This document shows positions 1-11,673 of a stretch of 64,000 bases of DNA, piece by piece. Under the pieces are notes generated by a model. The model was not told the origin of the DNA. It did no database searches and worked only from the letters and a program-made list of their open reading frames with translations. Source of the stretch: Nymphaea colorata (Eukaryota; Streptophyta; Magnoliopsida; Nymphaeales; Nymphaeaceae); assembly GCF_008831285.2 (NCBI RefSeq), contig NC_045146.1, positions 14,027,289 through 14,091,288 on the forward strand, read 5' to 3'. Both the position numbers and the translations under genes were made by a program. Every line of letters begins with the position of its first letter. Positions within the stretch are counted from its first letter, which is position 1.

Positions 1-839
1 GTCTCAATTATTGGGAATACAAAGGTTAGCAAAAACCTGGTGGAATTAATGAAAAACTTTTTTTTTTCTCAGGAAATATTTTTGGTAGATATAAATTTAA
101 AAAATATACCTAAATTAGCAACCTATTGATATAACAATGGTTTGGAGAAAAACATATGAGGAATGCAAAGATATAATATCATCATAAAGTAGTCGAACCA
201 TGTTGAAAATGTAATGAGCGGAGAGAAAACCAATTTTAGCAACATTGGTGTCGACTGGCAGATTCCTGTCCCGGTCCATCTCTGGCGTCCTGGCTGTCCC
301 ACTTGAAAAATGTCCTTGACAGGTTGTTCCTGTCGCGTGCCGCTTTCTTCCTGCTTAAGATGGGAAACGTGTGTAGGTTAAGACTTTCTTTCCTTTCCTT
401 TATTCTTCCGGATAACCGATAACCTTTCAAGAGGAAAAAATGCGGGTGAGGTAAACACGGTAATTTTTATCCCGATCTTTTTTTTTCCTAAGAATAAGAG
501 CTTGTTGGTTCATTGTACGTATATGACTGTCATTTTCATCATCGATCTTTCTCTGGGAGAGAGATAAGGGAATGGTGTTAAAAGGTGGGATCGAATATCC
601 TTGATTGGCTATGAGACAAGAAGAACATTACTAAGACTATCACAAGTAGAATTCTTTGAAATCAAAGAACCATGAAAATGAATTCTAAAGCCGAAAGATT
701 GGGCTTTATCACAATTTCCTAGAGCTTAATTCCTCGTTGTGCTTGTAGATTGGTGATTTACCATTTTTTCAGGTTCCTAATGGGGAGGCTTCTTGTCACA
801 TGATCTTTGTTTGGTTTATCAAGAGTCTAATTATCAAAC
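1..839. other. Intergenic, no gene recognised
   Basis: AT-rich sequence with short T runs. Reading both strands I saw no conserved protein segment, RNA gene or clear repeat. A short open frame near 236-430 (minus) has no family signature. Confidence 0.5.
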
Positions 840-1345
840 CAAACCTAGCAAGGCCCTGCAAATCAAACACGAAAAAGAGGTTCTAGATTATATATGATCA
901 GTTTTGGAGCCAGAATTTTTTTTTTCATGGGGCATTAAATATATAGTTAACAATCAAGTCCACTTAAGTTCATGGGGCAGTGACCTAGGTTTCCTGGGGC
1001 TGCTCTATATAACTGGATCCAGGTCCACCTAAATCCAACTATAAATTTAAAGTTTTAGAGCGGTTTTATATGAGTTACAAAATCAAATAGTAGATGCAAG
1101 ATCAAAAGTCCATGCATCAAATTAAAGTAGTCAAGTCTGCGTCCTACTTTGTTTTATTTGTTTTTGACAATCAAATAGCAGATGCAAGATCAAGAGTCTA
1201 TTCATCACATTAAACTGGCCAAGTTTGCCGGCAATTTTGATTCTTTTAGAATAGAAAGGCCTTGCAAATCAAGCACAAAAAAGTAAGTTCTAGGTTCTTT
1301 TTTTTTTAATTATTATTTACACAATCAAATAGTGGATCCACCTAG
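840..1345. repeat. Cluster of imperfect local direct repeats
   Basis: A phrase beginning AATCAAATAG and running through GATGCAAGATCAA occurs near 1081 and again near 1169, followed each time by similar sequence, and its first part recurs near 1323. A second phrase, CAAATCAA-CAC-AAAAA followed by GTTCTAG, occurs near 858 and 1264. The segment 905-1025 (GAGCCAGAATTTTTTTTT, then CATGGGGC repeated) resembles a dispersed plant repeat style, but I cannot name the family. No coding potential was seen. Confidence 0.45.
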
Positions 1346-1359
1346 CATATGTTGCTTCA

Positions 1360-1437
1360 AAATGACCCAATTTTCTGCTGGGCAATCCTTGCAGGAGCAG
1401 GAAGTTTGCTGATGCTTGTAAACTCATAGAACTTTAA
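1360..1437 (+). pseudogene. Stray PPR gene fragment
   Basis: About 70 bases starting AATTTTCTGCTGGGCAATCC match, with scattered substitutions, the stretch near 2780-2850 of the larger PPR relic downstream (AATTTTCTGCTGGGCAGTCT). Translated, it gives a piece of one pentatricopeptide repeat (NFLLG... ADACKLIE) and then runs into a stop. It therefore looks like a second, more decayed copy of the same PPR sequence about 1.4 kb upstream. The match is too short to say whether it came from tandem duplication or from rearrangement of one gene. Confidence 0.5.
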
Positions 1438-2270
1438 CAAGATACGCCATTTTGTACAAGAAAGAAAGATGTAAAATAAGGTAGCAATCATGTTTTCCTC
1501 TAATACAAGGCTTCTCCTTGTTGCCGACTCTCCCCAAAAGTTTATCAGCATGATGTTTATGTAGAACGCGCGTCTTTTCATCAAATCGTGAAGAAGAAAG
1601 AGCCGTCTTGTTCTTAATTAGTTTCGTCATATCATAACTTTCTTAAACAACTTCCTCAATTGGCCAGAGATGATCCGAGAAAATTGCCCACTGTGTCGAG
1701 GTTCCCTGTGGTTTCTGGCTTCTTTGTTGTCTACTATCGAACCACTCTATAAGCATTTTCTATGACATGTATGTGCAGATTCATGTTATTCTCAACTCTA
1801 GTTTTGATCGTCACCCAAATAGGCCGCCGCATATTTGGTGCCGCTCCGTAACATTGCCAATGACATTGATTTCAACAATGTTTACTCCAATACTAGCTAC
1901 GGCAAACAAGCGCATGTTTCGTCCATTTGTGAGCGTGTTTCCGTCGTCAAATAATTCGTATGCGCTCACAACAACTTGTTGCCGCCATTTTCCCGCTTCC
2001 CCGTCCTCCTTCCTTTCTAATGGAGAGAGATGGAATCTGCAAGAGATGCAAGAGAACAGGTAGTTCGATGCCCTTTCTCTCGTTTCAGTTCCTACTCTCT
2101 CTTTGTTTTGTTTTTTTTTTCCCGCTTTCATCTTTGTCGTCGAAATAGAATCCCTAAATGCTTAGGAATTTTAGACGCGATCCAAACCCTAATCTCAATT
2201 TCACAAACTCAAGCAAAGCCGAGGAAATCGTTCAGAAGAAACAGTGGAGACATAGAAAGCAGTCTCGATC
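1438..2270. other. Intergenic / relic 5' region
   Basis: No protein family is recognisable. A telo-box (AAACCCTAA, about 2184-2192) lies just upstream of the PPR relic. This element is common in promoters of plant organelle and ribosome genes, so it may be the old promoter or leader of that gene. Confidence 0.35.
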
Positions 2271-2274
2271 GCAT

Positions 2275-3260
2275 GAATCTGGTACCCTCGCCTGGATTGG
2301 TCGACTGCGTTCTTCAGTCAGATGATCGAGGACGGCCGTGCTTATAGATTCCTCAGTTGGGCGAAAAGCCAACCACGTTTTTGCGCTAATTCTGTGGTTT
2401 GTAATCAGAGTATTAAACTGGTCGGGATGATTGGGGACTTTGAATCAATGACCGGCGTTGGGATATTGTCTAGACGAGCAACCATTTTGTTTCTTGGTGA
2501 GGAACCCCTTGGCTAGGACTTCGGTTGCTCGGGTTGTGGAGATCGTGAATGCGGCCAGTGGTGTTTGCCGTAGGTCGAGTATCCATAGCTTGATCAGCAG
2601 TCTCGAAAGAGCTAGTTTGGTCGATTTGGCTATTTCGTCATGGAAGAGACCGGGAAAAGGACCTAAAGGACCTCATACTACAATCTGTTGATCGGCGCAA
2701 AGTGTAGAAACGGAGTTTCCGAAGATGCGAGGTGTGATGAGATGAGAAGAATGGGGTGTGATGCAAACGTCAAATCGTATAATTTTCTGCTGGGCAGTCT
2801 CTGCAAGTATCGGAAGATTGCCGAATCTTGCGAACTTATTGAGATGATGGAACATGCAGGGTATCGACCAGATGAGATGACATACGAAATAATTGCTTAT
2901 CATGCTTGTAGAATTGAGAGGATGGATTTTGCGACTGAGTTCCTGGACAGAATGCCGCTTTGAAGCGCTCAGGCCTCGGTTCACTACTCATACTGCATTT
3001 GTGAAAGGATACTTCTACTGTGGTCAGGTTCACGGTGCTCATAGGTTCGTGGCTGAGACGTGTAACAAAGCTATATCTTCGGCGAATATGAACTACAGTT
3101 TGCTTGCTAGTCTGTTTCAGAAACCAGGAAAATCTGTTGCTTGATACTCGATGCTGCTTGAGAGGATGGAGAAAGGACTGAAACCAAACTTCCCCGTACT
3201 TGTAAAATTGGTGAAGGACCTGCATCGCGCTGGCAGGGGCAATGTGGCGGAGGATTTAGA
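2275..3260 (+). pseudogene. Decayed P-class pentatricopeptide repeat gene
   Basis: Broken remains of an organelle RNA-binding PPR protein. Several frames carry successive PPR helices: a stretch with FLSWAKSQPRFCANSVVCNQ (about 2347-2406), the best-preserved part at about 2705-2961 (GCDANVKSYNFLLGSLCKY, then MMEHAGYRPDEMTYEI), and a late piece with GLKPNFPVLVKLVKDLHRAG (about 3178-3237). The 35-residue spacing and the position of P and N residues fit P-class repeats. Frame changes and in-frame stops separate the parts (for example stops near 2512, 2688 and 2961), and no intact long frame remains. It is a host gene relic. The parent gene was not identified. Confidence 0.7.
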
Positions 3261-4427
3261 GATGAATTTTTCTGAATTTGCAGGGACTGAAAGTGGAACA
3301 TACGTTGGGTGAATTTAAGCTTCAGCGAGTGAAGAAGTTCGATGAACTTAAGCACCATCTTGCCGATAGGAGATCTTCTTCCTGTTGCAAATGATATTTT
3401 TTTCTGGAGGAAGCGATAAAGATGAAATTTCCAAGTCTTGTTTATCAAATGCGATGACAGGAACAAGGTGGCGAGGTGGTCGGAGAATCGCTGTATACGT
3501 CTTGTTTTCATATTGTGGTGCCATTTCAGCATACTGAACAACCCGAGGTGGGACGAAGTTCTTCGGAGAAGATGGGTTCTTCTACTTGAAATGTTTTTCT
3601 TTTCTACTGGTCTTGTTTGTCATATATCTGACTTCTACAGCTAGCACCCTTTTTATTGCTGAAGTTTGTCATGGGCAAGGATAACCAAATGAGCCATTTG
3701 AGGATCTGTGATGGATCATCCTCTCCTTGGATTCATGTGAATAAGGGGTATTAAATAACTTTATGAATTGGGTCTTATTCTTCCTGGATGAAGATGTGTA
3801 GGTTGAATATGCCTTTCTTTTCGGCTGGCTTTGTGTCATGTATCTAAAATTTCTCTACCCGACACCCTTTGTATATCTTAACATTTGCCATCGACAATGT
3901 GTGCTTCGTCTTTTCATATCAATCAGTATGTACAGTGGATGTACACAACGAGAAGTTCTTAATAGACTTCCCTTAATAGGTGATTTTCTAGAGCAGATAC
4001 CAAAAACATCTGTAAATTTGTCTCCCTTGGCCTGAATGGGTATTTCAATTAAATAGCAGTTGGAAAAATTGCCTTCATTAAATTATTACTGTACTCTCAT
4101 TTGCAGATGTGGTATTATTACAAGGAAGTCCTTTGATGGCAGAATGGTTACCTGTCATTAGCAGGTGAAAACTGCTTCTACCTGTAAAGATTGGCTTTGC
4201 AAATTGCATGGTTAAGCCTGCTGAGTCACATAAGATAAGAAGCATGTTACCGATCAACCATTACGGCTATTTTGCAGAACAACGGGAGGGTATGATGTTG
4301 ATAAGAGGAATTGCACAAACCTCTAGTTGGCTTAACAGAGAATACATGCAAAAATGTGCAAGCATATGAAAGAAGAAGCCTCATTTACTTTCAAAAGCTT
4401 GAAAGGCTGAATGCCAAAATACAATGC
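3261..4427. other. Intergenic, no gene recognised
   Basis: Nothing is supported beyond a weak internal similarity between about 3570-3650 and 3788-3870, both ending in a stretch like ACACCCTTT, which suggests an old local duplication. The sequence is AT-rich and short open frames show no family signal. Confidence 0.4.
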
Positions 4428-4658
4428 TTAAGAGTGATTCAATTGTTTCCAGGCTGCATCCATTGTTTCTCTGATACAAAGCATTAGAGCCATTAAGCTC
4501 TTGCGCTACGAAAGAGTGGATACCACCAGCTTCGTGGTCAATGGTGTTTTGGTGAAAAATCCAAGCACGTCCTCATGGGCTTCAGCAATCTCATCCTGTG
4601 CTGTCTCTGACTGTCCAGCCATGCGAGTACCATGAAATAACTTCACAAAATTGTTCAC
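4428..4658 (-). CDS. Unidentified coding-like segment (possible terminal exon)
   Basis: On the minus strand a good 3' splice site (CTTGATGTACAG, then GTGAAC) opens a frame beginning VNNFVKLFHGTRMAGQ and continuing through ETAQDEIAEAHEDVLGFF. One in-frame TAG follows VVSTLS. The same frame then stays open through SLMALMLCIRETMDAAWKQL to a TAA at 4428-4430. Composition and length look coding, but I do not recognise the family and found no convincing upstream exon. It may be a gene fragment, a pseudo-exon, or chance. The internal stop argues against an active gene. Confidence 0.25.
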
Positions 4659-5650
4659 CTGTACATCAAGACACTCCTATTTTCCCTTACTTTCATTGGT
4701 ACTTTGTTGCTTATCATCTTCGTATTACAAGTTGCAGGATGCAACTTTCCATATGACCTTTTTAGAGGGAAGTCCCTAAATACCTCTTTTTTGTGAAACC
4801 GATAGATGTATTGACTAATTCCATGACATGTTGAAGGCACAAGTGAAGGGCGTTAGGATCGGTCTAATTGATCCATATGTTTCCCTGTATGGTGTCTAAC
4901 ACAAGATAAGCAAATCAACGGAGAGATCTCATGAAACCCGAGTTATCAGTACAAATGAAACTACTTGCTTATGAAAAAAAAAATAGCGAGCATCTAACCT
5001 CTGATATTCACTTCAGTTAGAGGACGGCGGGTCAATCTCTACTGTGCAAATTGTTATTGGACATTTAACATCTGTTCAAGCTTTGCATCATTCACAAAAA
5101 ATTACTTCTTAAAGCCTTAAAATTGAAGAAGAGGATGATTATGTTTCAAGTCATGTAAAACAAATTTAGGATAACTTCACAAAAGCAGATGATTTACACC
5201 TTTGCTTATCCATGGGAGGCACCTTATCCTTTCTTACAGGTAAATTAGGCAGCTGGACACAGCTACTATGAGTGTGTAGATTCCCGTAAATCCCCATCTA
5301 TTTCCTCCAGTTTCTTTTTCTCGCGCCGGTGCGACCATGCAAGTGACAAAATGTTGAACTCTCTAGTCAAGCTCCATGTGATCGGAGGCCCAATCTTGTC
5401 AAGTAATTTTTAAATTAAAATATATGTATTCCTTACGTGGTGAGAAACAATAGGCATGACTTGTTCTAGGCTTGCACTGTTCTTACTTACGATGAAATCC
5501 TGACTCCAAAATTGAAGGGATTGAAAAGGAAACTAAAGAAAAGATTGAGCATTATGAAGGGGATTGAGCATTCCGCTTTCCTTTTTCATTCCCATTCCCT
5601 CCAACCAAACAGGCGTGAAATAGGAGGGAAAGGAAGGCAGTTAACTGGTG
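4659..5650. other. Intergenic, no gene recognised
   Basis: AT-rich sequence without recognisable genes or repeats on either strand. Confidence 0.4.
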
Positions 5651-5703
5651 GGAAAGTTAAATGGGTGTTGAAGTGGCGGTCATCCGGTTGCAGAAGGAAC
5701 CGA

Positions 5704-5802
5704 TGACATCGCCGGAACTTGCCGCTCCGTCCGACGACTCCATTCCCGTCTCTGACGCTGGAGACTCGTCTCAGTCCTTCCTTCAACAACTCTCCCCACG
5801 GT
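5704..5802 (+). CDS. Candidate N-terminal exon, gene unknown
   Basis: A short GC-richer island starts with ATG at 5704 and encodes a 33-residue acidic, Ser/Asp-rich peptide (MTSPELAAPSDDSIPV, then SDAGDSSQSFLQQLSPR). It ends at a possible donor (CG|GTCTCT), after which the DNA becomes T-rich. This looks like the first exon of a plus-strand transcript. It could belong to the exonuclease gene that starts about 7 kb downstream or to an unrelated lost gene. No acceptor exon could be assigned. Confidence 0.25.
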
Positions 5803-7063
5803 CTCTTTTGTTTTTATTTTTATTTTTTTTATTTTTTTCAACTGTCCTGTATTAATTGTTTCTTTGATGTGAATGTTGGGAGACATAAGCTTGGAATTTC
5901 CAGGAAATTCGGATTGTTAAGCGACTGGACTTCTATAGGAAACCTCATGTCTTGGTGCTTTGGCGCCAGGAATCTTTGGTTGCTTCTGAGTCCGTTCTTT
6001 GCTAGTTCGCTCAAATGCCAATCCATTGGAATCCAGGAGCAAACAAACCCATTGCTTCTTTGTTGATGTGGAGTTTATTTTGAAGTTGGAATTCCACGAT
6101 ATCGGAAAGTCAGATATCCCGACGAGGGTTGTGGAGTTCTGGTTGCTGGAATTGGAATTCCAGGCCATTCTGGCGTTCGATAGACCTTTTTACTTTGAAA
6201 GTGCTGAAGTTCGTTTCCCTCTCGAACGAGATTGAACTATGCCCTTCAACGTCCGAGAATGAAATGAATATCTATCCACCTTCCTATAATGCATTTTGCT
6301 TGTAGCTTTCTTCATATATTTTTGTTATAAAATCCTAACAACTCTGATTAGGGTAAGGGATTGGATGGAGGCTTTAGCCGGGTGGTGGGAAACCCCGGTC
6401 ACCGGAAACTACCCTGGATCATTAACTAGTCTTTGTAAGATTAAGTGATGATTATTTAGTTAATTTGAATCATGTAATTACTGCTGAAGAATAATGAATT
6501 ACAAGTTACGTGATGATTTATATGATTGTTGACTGTTGAATCTGGAACATGTTATTATTAGACATTATTTAGTTATCAATTCCTCTTGGCACATTGGAGT
6601 TTGTATATTTCCATTCTCATCATTTTCATCTGGCCCTTTTTCCCCGTCAAACCAGTCACCTAGACATGTACGCGCCTTGTGTTATAAATCATGAAGAATC
6701 CTCCTACGTGGACCACGATGAGATAAATCATGAAGAACCCTCTTGTTACGTGGACCACGATGAGAAAACTATCATATATGATTAAATCTTCGTTGTGTGT
6801 AATTGATGCCCCTTCCTCTTCCTTTTGGGCTAGGATTGCTGTATGCATAGGCAAAAAGAGGAAGACAAAGATCTTCTTTCTCAAGTGAAGAGAGCATTTC
6901 ATGTTTCTCGTGAATTTTGCCATGGAAAAAGAAAAGGACAAAGTAGTTCAAAGCATATTTTTCTTCTTGACCTTCAGACCTTGTCTTAGTGCCTCCATTC
7001 TGAGCGGGAGATCTTCAGTTTCTGACATAGCTGGAAATATTCTGGTTATGACTTCCCCACATA
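5803..7063. other. Intergenic, no gene recognised
   Basis: Apart from the short duplication at 6684-6764 (separate entry), I see no gene, RNA or mobile element here. Confidence 0.4.
6684..6764 (+). repeat. 39/42-bp tandem duplication
   Basis: ATAAATCATGAAGAA..., ending in ACGTGGACCACGATGAG, is present twice with an offset of 39 bp. The second unit is 3 bp longer. Both units stay open in one frame (NHEESSYVDHDE, then NHEEPSCYVDHDE), so the length change preserved frame. The surrounding open frame is only 63 codons and is not recognised, so coding status is unproven. Confidence 0.6.
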
Positions 7064-8583
7064 GGAGTTCCTGTCAAGTCGCTGCGTAGAGCTTTTATCA
7101 CTATGGAAGGGCGAGGGTTGTTGCCATATCTTGTTTGTCAAGCTTGGGGCATTTAAAAGTTATGACGTTAAAAGCATAAGCTGGAAAATAGTAACAGGAT
7201 CCTTCATGGTTTCCTTTTACGTTTCTTCCATTTCTTTGACTACCATGTTATTCTTGTTAAGGTCTTCAAAGTGTCATGTGACCCTGTCCCCCACTGAAGC
7301 CTGACTTTTGTCAAGAAATACTAAAATTTGAAAACTAAAACAAACATAAGAGAAGAAAAACCATTGCAGCATGATAACAGAAAAAACTGTCACATAATAT
7401 GTTTCATGGTACGTTTTTTTAAAAATATAAAAAACAAAGGGCTTATAAAACTTGAAAGAAATGAAAACAAAGGAATTATATACTTATTACTTAGCAAGTT
7501 TAAGAGATGCCTTCTTTGAAAATCTTGGGATAGTATTGCAGTGTTTTCATCATTATCGACTATGCTTTGCCTTGGCCACACTGGAGTTCCTGTCAAGCCG
7601 CTGCTTAGAGCTTTTATCACTATGGAAGGGCAAGGGTTGTTACCATATCTTGTTTTTCAAACTTGGTTCACTTAAAAGTTCATGACTCTTAAAGCATAAG
7701 CTGGAAAATAGTAACAGGACCCTTTATGGTTTCCTTTTATGTTTCATCCATCTCATAACTACCATGTTATTCCTGTTAAGGTCTTCAAAGTGTCATGTGA
7801 CCCTGCTCCCCACTGAAGCATGACTTTTGTTAAGAAATACTAAAATTTGAAAACTCAAACCAAGATTACGGAAGAAAACCCATTGCATAATAACAGAAAA
7901 AACTGTCACATAATATGTTTTGTGGTACATTTTTTTTAAGATATAAAAAGCAAAGGGTTTATAAACTTGAAAGAACAAATGAATTATATACTTTGCAAGT
8001 TTAAGAGATGCCTTTTGAAAATCTCGGGATAGTATTGCAGTATTTTCATACATTGTCGCCTATGCTCTGTCTTGGCCACACTGGGGTTCCTGTCAAGTGC
8101 GGGGGCTGTTACCATATCTTGTTTTTCAAACTTGGTGCATTTAAAAGTCTACGACATTTAAAAACATAAGCTGGAAAATAGTAACAGGACCCTTCATGGC
8201 TTCCTTTTATGTTTCTTTCATCTCATAACTGCCATGTTATTCTTGTTAGGGTCCTCAAAGTGTCATGTGAACCTGCCCCCCACTGAAGCATGACTTTTGG
8301 CAAGAAATACTAAGATTTGAAAACTCAAACAAAGATAAAAAAAAACTAATATGTAATAACAGAAAAAAACTTTTTTAATGTAATAGCAGAAAAAACTATC
8401 ACATAATATGTTTTATTGTACCTTTTTTGTAAAATATAAAAATGGATTTATAAAACCTGAAAGAAATGAAAACAAAGGAATTATATATTTTGCAAGTTTA
8501 ACAGATGTCTTCTTTGAAAAACTCGGCATAGTATTGCACTATTTTCATACATTGTCCACTATGCTGGGTCTTGGCCAAAGTGG
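7064..8583 (+). repeat. Three tandem copies of a ~0.5-kb unit
   Basis: Units of about 519, 500 and 501 bp lie head to tail at 7064-7582, 7583-8082 and 8083-8583. Landmarks recurring in order are GGAGTTCCTGTCAAG, CATAAGCTGGAAAATAGTAA, GTCATGTGA-CCTG, AAACTGTCACATAATATGTT (varied in the third) and GATAGTATTGCA. The third unit lacks about 30 bp after its first 18 bases. Identity is high but not perfect, so the expansion is not brand new. No conserved open frame persists across the units, and I do not recognise the unit as a known satellite or transposon. Confidence 0.85.
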
Positions 8584-8638
8584 TGTACAAAGAGGTAATA
8601 GTGTTTTTTTTTCCATTCAAAATGACAAACTTTGGAAT

Positions 8639-8641
<3 letters not shown>

Positions 8642-8687
<46 letters not shown>
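8642..8687 (+). repeat. (A)46 homopolymer
   Basis: An uninterrupted run of 46 A lies about 60 bp beyond the last 0.5-kb repeat unit. It could be the tail of a retroposed sequence, but no matching body or target-site duplication was seen. Its exact length in an assembly is unreliable. Confidence 0.9.
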
Positions 8688-8688
<1 letters not shown>

Positions 8689-11610
8689 GTTTTTCTTACC
8701 ATACGAATATTTCAGTGCAAAAAAAATACAAAACATAAAACTTTAACAATAGGAAAGAATCACATTACTCATGTTTGTCATTTTTCCTCTTTTAGTTATT
8801 ATGATTGTGAAGGAAAGTTTTGCTCATTACATGCCAGCTGGAAGTGCTTATCGGAATCAGGTGCTATATGAATAAAGGAGTCACCATGGAGCCAGCAGAA
8901 GTGGTTGCAAGCAGAGAGAGATTGCTTTTGTCCTGAATATATCAGCCTACTGTAGAGAGAGTTTGCTTTCACAGTCTGGTCCAAATACATTTCTCAGGTA
9001 TAGCTTCAATAATTCTTGACATACTTTGTTTTCTTTTTTTCATTTTCTATAAATCTGTTATGTATCAGTATGGTTTTTATCAATCTGTTGTATTTTTTGG
9101 TTATTCACCATCTTCATTTTTTGGTTTAGTTTGATGGATTTGTTGGTTATTAATGATTTTTTATTTTTACTGTTATTTTCTATGCTTTTATGGCTATCCA
9201 TAATTTGTAGGTTCCAAGTATCAGCGCCAAAAGGTTTTCTTGTTTGGGTATAACTATAATTAATTGAAGTGGTTCCTTTCTGTCTTCCACTTTTTTGGTA
9301 CTGTTTAACACTTTCCCTTTTCTTCACCATGACTGATATCTTGACAGTTTTATGAGTTCTTCTGGTTCTTCAATCTGGAATTTCCATCTATTCATCATCA
9401 CATCTTATTCCCTGCTGCTGTTAAGTTTTCATGCACAATAAATATAACAGTGTCATGCAAGCAATTAGTTTATTTTCTTTCTTATGTATTTTAGAGTTTA
9501 GACTGTCTTCTTTGTTGATAAAAAAAATGCTTGCCTAATCTTTGTTGGTTGTTATTTTTCTCTGGTTCATACACTTTAGTCTTCTCTAGAATCGTTGTTG
9601 TTGATGTAAAATTAGTCTTGGTTGGGTCCCTGTGTCTCTGTTTCTCAGGTCAATCTTTTAAGTGATGACCAATCTTTTAATATGTATAACATCTGAAGTA
9701 TTCTTCTAGTTTGAAACTTTGAATTTATGGGGTCATCTCTCTCCACTCCCTTGAGCCATATTGTTTGAATCTGTGAATAGGATCACTGATATCTTGCCTA
9801 CTCTTTTTGGTCTCTTAAATGTAGTAAAATTTTCAACCCACTGGCCATTTTCTGGATTCTTTTGATCCCTGTTAGAACCCCAGTACACTCCATAACGTAA
9901 CAAAAAGAAAGGCAACCTTGGCAACTTAGCAATTATGAGCTTGACATGGAAAACTGTGCAAAATTGGAAACCAAGAATCAGAAAAATTGCCTCCTGATGA
10001 TCAATCTGTCTCTCTTTCCAATATTTATATTGGATTCTAGATGAAGTGGTCTTCTCCAGAAAATGTTCACTTTGTTAAGCCAGGGAACTTCGTATCTTTT
10101 AAGACTTACGAGTTTGAGAGTACATACTTTACGAGTTTGAAAGTACATACTAAAGTTCACGTATTTTAAGTTTGGAGGTCTTCAATAGGTTGATTATAGT
10201 TTTTCCAGTTTCTACAGCCCATTTAATTGTTGGAAAAAGCTCTCTCCTTGGGCATTCCCTCCTTTTGAAAGTCAAAATTTTGTTCCTTTTCTAGGACAAA
10301 ATGAATTCTTTGGCAAAAGTTCTGCACAAATTGGATATGAACCTCTTTGTTTGATGAAGTCAAAGTGCATGAGGTAAAATTTGGTAAGATACCAACTTTT
10401 TTTTTGCCAGTAATCATACAGCTCCTGGGGGTTTTATCTATTGTTTAGAAGAATGGGATTACTCCATCAGTAAGTTATTATGTTGCACCTGGATTCACTA
10501 TCTGTCATGCTACTTGATCAGGTCTTCACCCTAGGCAGTGACATTCTGATCACATAATGCATGGTTAAGGGTTAGCAGTCTATTTGTAACGTCTGTTTAG
10601 TGGGATGATCATCATCTACGCTGTTCAGTGAAAGGTTGTCAGGTTTAGTCTTCCATTTCCAATGGCAGACTGTATAACTCAAGGTCCTTCATTGTTTAAA
10701 TGTGGAAGTCATGGTTTTCCTTAATCCATGTTTATTGAAAACTTGCAATAATTGGATTGAATTTGTCTTCTTATTTCTCAGTCCACTTCATAACTATTGC
10801 TTGCCTGGACGTTTTGTGCTACATCAAATACAATTGAGGAACAGGGAGTCTTCTACTAAAACTGCTAAATTCTGCGGTTCTTGAATTTAGCAGTCCAGAG
10901 ACACAAATATCTCTGTGATATTTTACTAAAATTCTCTGTCTTGACATGTATGAGTGCATGGTTAAAACTAATGCATGATCAGATGACATGAAAGTGATCT
11001 AACCTGGAAAAGTTAAACAAATGGAAACTCTCTTCTCACAATGGAAATTTGAAAAATATTAAGATTTTGATAGAGCTGCTATATTGCTTTAGGAATACTT
11101 GATTTGTCATTTTCTGTTGCATCATTGTCATTTTTTTATGTTATTTTTCCCCTTTTACTATGTATATTTTTTATCGCGTGAAATATTACAGCACGTTGTC
11201 ATTTTGTTACTTCTGTAGCTTGTCTATTAGAGATGACCATTTCTTAAGTTTCTAACCAGTTCTACCCTCTCGAACATATGTATCAAAGTAATATGACAGG
11301 AAGAAGGAAGTAAGACGAGTAGTTGTCCAAGCCAGTAACCTGTAATGAAAGCCTCTCTTAAAAGTTATTCTTGATATGAAGGAACAAATTCCTATTATAG
11401 GGCTAGCATATTCATTTTTTGAACACTTTCTGTAATTTAAAGGTGGGAAGTTCACGAGGGATGGGGTACCTTGCTGGATAAAGACTTTTTCTGCTCTTAG
11501 CTATTTAAACATGTGTTTTTAAGTACATTATCAAAATCTAGGGAACTATGGTCAATGATGTGGCATGTTTTTAAAGATTGACGAAAGCAAAAGTTCCAAG
11601 AAGAGGCAAC
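8688..11610. other. T-rich intergenic or 5'-transcript region
   Basis: No protein family was recognised in nearly 3 kb. Several short open frames on the minus strand (about 9058-9330, 9733-9924, 10223-10417) are K/N-rich and lack motifs. A small repeat with TACGAGTTTGA-AGTACATACT occurs twice at about 10106-10155. The segment may include 5'-UTR introns of the downstream exonuclease gene. Confidence 0.35.
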
Positions 11611-11673
11611 ATGTCTGGGAAAGAACTGGAAGCAACCTCCCCAGCTTGTGTTGCTGTGTCTCCAATTTTCTGG
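11611..11673 (+). promoter_or_regulatory. Probable 5'-UTR exon carrying an upstream ORF
   Basis: An ATG at 11611 opens 21 codons (MSGKELEATSPACVAVSPIFW) ending exactly at a strong donor (TGG|GTAAGT). Joining to the next acceptor (TTTGTAG|GATGG at 12579) continues this frame for 14 more codons and then reaches TGA at 12621-12623. The frame that leads into the zinc fingers instead starts at ATG 12580, overlapping the end of the upstream frame. I therefore read this exon as leader with an overlapping uORF that could limit translation. A different, unseen splice could instead make it the true N-terminus. Confidence 0.4.

Noticed and set aside
9058-10417. LINE or other retroelement remnant
   Set aside because: K/N-rich minus-strand frames hinted at it, but I could find no reverse transcriptase, RNA-binding or nuclease motif.
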